A DNA stretch of 9,892 nt from Bacteroidota bacterium (GTDB lineage: Bacteria; Bacteroidota; Ignavibacteria; UBA10030; UBA6906), in NCBI GenBank assembly GCA_003541875.1, contig DPLS01000345.1, forward strand, positions 1,823 through 11,714, read 5' to 3'. Below are positions 6,546-9,892 of the stretch, piece after piece. Every line of letters starts with the position of its first letter. Positions within the stretch are counted from its first letter, which is position 1. The notes under the pieces are model-generated. The model was given only the letters and a program-made list of their open reading frames with translations, ran no database searches and had not been told where the DNA came from. The translations under genes and the position numbers were made by a program.

Positions 6546-9500
6546 TTATTCGGTGTCAACATCCACACTGACAGCGCCCGGATCCTTTCCTCCCTCCCAA
6601 TAGAACGCCTCTCGCTTCATCAGGTGATTGCCAATCTGATCCATCGTGGCCGCGTCGTACAGTCTCCCATTGAGCATCACGTAGCGAATGGATTCGCTGT
6701 TGCGAATGTTGTCCAGTGGGTTCTTCTCCAAAACAATGAGATCTGCAAGCTTGCCCGGTTCAAGAGAACCGAGGTCTTTGTCCAGACCAATGTACTCAGC
6801 ACCGTAGAGGGTTGCGCATCGAATTGCCTGCAGTGGCGTCATTCCTCCCTGAACGAACATCCAGAGTTCCCAGTGAGCGCCGAGCCCTTGCAGTTGTCCG
6901 TGAGCACCAAGCTGGGCTTTTGTTCCTGCATCAACGAGCGCCTTTGTTGCCTTTGCATTCTCGATATGGTTCCAGTCGTCATCTTCCACCATCATTCGTC
7001 TGCGTGAGCGGGCATCAATCACCGAGCGAGGCACGAAGGTTAGCAGTCGTTCGTTCTCCCATACTTTTGAATGCATGTACCAATAGTTTTCGCCCATCAG
7101 TCCGCCGTATGCGACGACGAGGGTGGGAGTATATCCCGTGTTGCTTCTCGAGAAGAGTGTTATAACATCCTTGTAGAGGGGGGACACAGGCAGGCAGTGC
7201 TCGATGCCGGTATGCCCATCGAGGATCATCGACATGTTCCAGAAAAACGTTGAGCCACCCTCGGGCACAACCATGATGCCAAACTCACGTCCGGCTTCAA
7301 TCACCTGTTGTCGCTGATCTCGTCGTGGCTGATTGTAGCTCTTGACCGTGAATGCGCCGACCGCTTTCAGTCTCCGGAGGTGGGACTTTGCGTCGTCCAG
7401 ATTGTTGATGATGGCTTTGTAGCTACCCTCCGCACCGTAGAGAATGGTTCCGGTAGAGTAGAGGCGTGGGCCCACGATCAATCCGGCTCTCAACAACTCA
7501 GAGCTGGCGAAGACTTCTTCAGTATCATTGGACGGATCATGTTCGGTCGTGACGCCGAAGGCGAGGCTTGCGTAGAATGCCCAGCTCTGTTGCGTCTGGA
7601 TTCCGATACTCCCTGCGGGCCCGTGCGCGTGCACATCGATTATTCCGGGCATGATGAACTTCCCGGCAACGTCGACTGTCTTTGTCCCCGAAGGGATGGC
7701 CACCTGGTTGGCGGTTCCGATTGCCTTGATTCGATTCTGTTCCACGAGGATCGTGGCGTTGGAGATGACTTCATCGCCTTTCATCGTTATGACGGTTGCG
7801 CCAACCAGTGCGATGCTGCCGCTTGGCTTGTCTGTGATCGCCTTGAAGCCAATGAACGTGCCGGATGTGTCAGGCTTTTCCTTGACGCTGTCTGCAGCTC
7901 CCTCTACGAACTTGAATGTCTCAGTGAGATTGCGGGAAAACAACTCGGGCCCGAGCGACCAGTAGACGGTCTTGCTGTCGGGAGACCAATTGAGATACAT
8001 CCCTGCGTCACGAGTAATCCTTCTCACAGGAAAATCACCAGTGCTCGGCCCTATCTGGATTGCCTGCCCGGTGTGAGGGAGCGTCGCGACGTAGGAGTTA
8101 TACCGTTCAGTGAATGCCACCCACTGCTCATCCGGCGAAGGAACAATCTGCTGGGCATTGTCTGAAGTGATGTGGACTTTCCGGTCGCTGCCGAGCATGT
8201 CCACGCTGACGAGAGCGGTTTTTTCCCCTTCATTCGCGATGAAGTAGATGCGGTCCCCCTTCTTGTTGAGCAAAGGAGTGGAACCTTCTTCGGTGATGAA
8301 CGTTGGTTGTCCGCCTTCTGAGGATATCCAGTAGATTCCCGGGTCATTGCTGAATGTCTGGCCGCGAAGGTAATCGCCACCGTTCTTCACGAAGACGATC
8401 ATCTTTCCGTTACGCGAGAAAGATGGTTCGGTGTAGGTTCCCTTTGTCGATGTCAATTTGATCCCCTTGCCTCCCGACGCCTTAACCTTGAACAGGCTTC
8501 CCTTGTCTTTGTCGGTCCAGGTTGCATACACAATCCACTGACCGTCAGGAGAGAAGGAGGGGTAGAATTCGAAATGGTCATCAGTCGTGAGTCGCTTAGG
8601 CTCTCCGCTTGGGAGTGGCCGGACGTAGAGATGACCGAGTGCCTGATAGACGACGGATTTTCCGTCCGGCGCAACAGTCACCCAGCGCAGCATTTTCACG
8701 TTGAACTTTTCCGGCGCAACCTCTTGCGGGAAGCGCAACGCGTCAGTGATGGTTTGTTTGACGTGGACTCTGAATGGAATCTGCCTGGCCTCCTTCGATG
8801 AGATATCAATCATCCAGATCTTCCCTTTCGCAGAGATGACGATGTTCTTGCTATCGGGGGTCCAGGAGAATCCGGGATACACGCCGAAGATTGCCCACGT
8901 CTCTTGTGCATCCCTGCTCAACTTGTCGTAGATCGGCCACTCTTCTCCTGTTTCAAGATTGCGAAGGTAGAGCACACTGTTCAAACGTACCCTGCGCACA
9001 AAGGCAAGGAGCTTTCCGTCGGGAGAGGGCTGAGGCCGGACTGAGCCTCCGTTTCCCGTCACGAAGCGCCCAGCTTTCCCGGTTTCGAGATCGACACGAT
9101 GAATCACATAGATGACACCATACGGGTCGCGATTGTACTCATACGCATTTCCCGGACTCACGTCTTCATCATAATAGAGATATCTTCCATCCGGAGAGAT
9201 TGCAGGATCGCTCGCATTCTGTTGCCAGTTGCGTCGCTTGGTTATCTGCACTCCATCCCCGCCGGTGGTGTGGTACATCCACATCTCACCAGCCCCAAGT
9301 GAGCGCGTATTGCGGTAGTGCTTGCGTGCTATGAGGTAGTTTCCGTTTGGCATCCAGATGGCATTGTTGGTCTGCCGGTCTTTCTCTTTTGTCACTGAGT
9401 GCCGGTTCTTTCCATCTGCATTCATGATCCAGACGTTGTCGCACCCTTCACGATCACTTGTGAAGCATATCCTTCTGCTGTCCGGACTGAACCGTGGTTG

Positions 9501-9812
9501 TGTTTCGTACGGTGTTCCGCCGCTCAGCAACGTTGCTTCACCACCTTCGATGGGCATAGTGTAAATGTCGCCAAGCAGATCGAAGACGATCTTGTTACCA
9601 TCAGGGCTGACATCCAGGGAAATCCAGGTTCCTTCATCCGTGTCGAATTCGATGTCCCTCGCCGGACCGTGAGGCGCTGCGACATCCCATTCTTTGGCTG
9701 CCGCGGAGTCGGCTGAAGCTACCTTCGTCGTATCCGTTGGGCCGGCCAGGACGAGGCTCGAAGCAAGGAAGAGTAGTGCAATTGTAATCAGGATATTGAC
9801 TTGTCGGATCAT
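6546..9812 (-). CDS. Exported TolB-like beta-propeller / amidohydrolase fusion protein
   Basis: A 1088-residue secreted or periplasmic hydrolase. The signal peptide is residues 1-23 (hydrophobic core ILITIALLFLASSLVLA, then GPT). Residues about 45-640 are PD40/TolB-type propeller blades with repeated SPDG or SPDS turns (for example DVSPDGNKIVF, RFSPDSRRICF, AISPDGRYLYY, SFSPDGQWIVY). From about 665 an amidohydrolase domain follows: GATVITMKGD, then GIIDVHAHGP (His728, His730), VKSYNQP (Lys824, candidate carbamylated Lys), GHTGIEHC (His867/His872), LGAHGQ (His971), and the C-terminal LEPGKLADLIVLEKNPL. The same architecture is common in Bacteroidota and Gemmatimonadota, usually annotated as an amidohydrolase with unknown substrate; cyclic amide, imide or dipeptide bonds are typical. 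The ATG at 9812 has a good RBS. The frame extends to a TTG at 9863, but that lies in the promoter-like region. It converges on the plus-strand operon. Confidence 0.93.
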   Translation of the reverse strand: MIRQVNILITIALLFLASSLVLAGPTDTTKVASADSAAAKEWDVAAPHGPARDIEFDTDEGTWISLDVSPDGNKIVFDLLGDIYTMPIEGGEATLLSGGTPYETQPRFSPDSRRICFTSDREGCDNVWIMNADGKNRHSVTKEKDRQTNNAIWMPNGNYLIARKHYRNTRSLGAGEMWMYHTTGGDGVQITKRRNWQQNASDPAISPDGRYLYYDEDVSPGNAYEYNRDPYGVIYVIHRVDLETGKAGRFVTGNGGSVRPQPSPDGKLLAFVRRVRLNSVLYLRNLETGEEWPIYDKLSRDAQETWAIFGVYPGFSWTPDSKNIVISAKGKIWMIDISSKEARQIPFRVHVKQTITDALRFPQEVAPEKFNVKMLRWVTVAPDGKSVVYQALGHLYVRPLPSGEPKRLTTDDHFEFYPSFSPDGQWIVYATWTDKDKGSLFKVKASGGKGIKLTSTKGTYTEPSFSRNGKMIVFVKNGGDYLRGQTFSNDPGIYWISSEGGQPTFITEEGSTPLLNKKGDRIYFIANEGEKTALVSVDMLGSDRKVHITSDNAQQIVPSPDEQWVAFTERYNSYVATLPHTGQAIQIGPSTGDFPVRRITRDAGMYLNWSPDSKTVYWSLGPELFSRNLTETFKFVEGAADSVKEKPDTSGTFIGFKAITDKPSGSIALVGATVITMKGDEVISNATILVEQNRIKAIGTANQVAIPSGTKTVDVAGKFIMPGIIDVHAHGPAGSIGIQTQQSWAFYASLAFGVTTEHDPSNDTEEVFASSELLRAGLIVGPRLYSTGTILYGAEGSYKAIINNLDDAKSHLRRLKAVGAFTVKSYNQPRRDQRQQVIEAGREFGIMVVPEGGSTFFWNMSMILDGHTGIEHCLPVSPLYKDVITLFSRSNTGYTPTLVVAYGGLMGENYWYMHSKVWENERLLTFVPRSVIDARSRRRMMVEDDDWNHIENAKATKALVDAGTKAQLGAHGQLQGLGAHWELWMFVQGGMTPLQAIRCATLYGAEYIGLDKDLGSLEPGKLADLIVLEKNPLDNIRNSESIRYVMLNGRLYDAATMDQIGNHLMKREAFYWEGGKDPGAVSVDVDTE

Positions 9813-9820
9813 ACAAGGAG

Positions 9821-9827
9821 TTCCTCT
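9821..9827 (-). promoter_or_regulatory. Ribosome binding site of the propeller-amidohydrolase gene
   Basis: On the minus strand AGAGGAA lies 8 bases before the ATG at 9812-9810. This site and the signal peptide that begins at that ATG fix the start, against a TTG 17 codons further up. Confidence 0.7.
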
Positions 9828-9853
9828 GAGATTTGTTGGCGGAGATGGCGCAT

Positions 9854-9884
9854 CAAAATACAAAGATAGGGCGGGGGAGGCAAG
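9854..9884 (-). promoter_or_regulatory. Candidate promoter of the propeller-amidohydrolase gene
   Basis: Reading the minus strand: CTTG (9884-9881), 20 bases, TATTTTG (9860-9854). An exact TAnnTTTG box (TATCTTTG, 9868-9861) directly abuts it and could be the real -7 element, with TTTC 18 bases upstream. The TGTATTTTG string also occurs at the candidate promoter near 2032-2040. A C-rich (minus strand) spacer lies between the boxes. Found by eye; transcription start not known. Confidence 0.35.
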
Positions 9885-9892
9885 AGGAAAGT

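Noticed and set aside
6411..7007. Open frame of 198 codons on the plus strand running from the intergenic gap into the amidohydrolase gene
   Set aside because: It is in exact antisense codon register with the real gene, which explains the lack of stops. It has a TTG start and no family features.
7308..8165. Open frame of 285 codons on the plus strand opposite the amidohydrolase gene
   Set aside because: It lies wholly inside a well-supported gene on the other strand, its translation shows no recognisable domain, and no RBS or promoter precedes it.

Overview
The window holds seven protein genes and no RNA gene, insertion sequence, CRISPR array or phage gene. Six genes are on the plus strand. 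One very large gene is on the minus strand and converges on them. Protein types and promoter-like motifs suggest a member of the Bacteroidota/Ignavibacteria (FCB) side of the tree. These are an SDR-type L-threonine dehydrogenase, a secreted TolB-propeller/amidohydrolase fusion, a membrane protein with a TPR tail, and TTTG-N19-TA(n)TTTG-like promoter boxes with weak Shine-Dalgarno sites in places. This placement is an inference, since no marker gene is present.

Left part (1-1315): the 3' end of a CusA/CzcA-type heavy-metal RND pump, cut by the window edge, followed after 38 bases by a small exported protein. That protein is almost entirely three tandem heavy-metal-binding domains (HMBD, core CPMHPE...CxxCGM). 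Together they look like the end of a copper/silver or divalent-metal efflux operon, with the small protein as a likely periplasmic metal binder or chaperone.

Middle (1487-1939): a stand-alone response-regulator receiver domain with no output domain, an RBS and a possible promoter of its own, and no kinase in the window.

Central operon (2094-6356): an L-threonine 3-dehydrogenase of the NAD-epimerase-like SDR class, an exported carboxypeptidase Q-like M28 metallopeptidase whose possible first ATG overlaps the previous stop (TAATG), and, 16 bases on, a polytopic membrane protein with GT-C-glycosyltransferase-like features and three C-terminal TPRs. Tight spacing on one strand suggests co-transcription from a promoter near 2011-2040. 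The first two genes could serve peptide and amino-acid use. The third has no obvious link to them.

Right part (6546-9812, minus): an exported fusion of about 1088 residues, with an N-terminal PD40/TolB-like beta-propeller and a C-terminal amidohydrolase. The 189 bases between the convergent genes contain no clear intrinsic terminator, but hold an open 57-codon stretch in frame with the amidohydrolase.

Nothing here is a clear, wholly new multi-gene system. The items most worth a second look are the triple-HMBD protein, the TPR-tailed GT-C-like protein, and the non-standard metal-site residues of the amidohydrolase.
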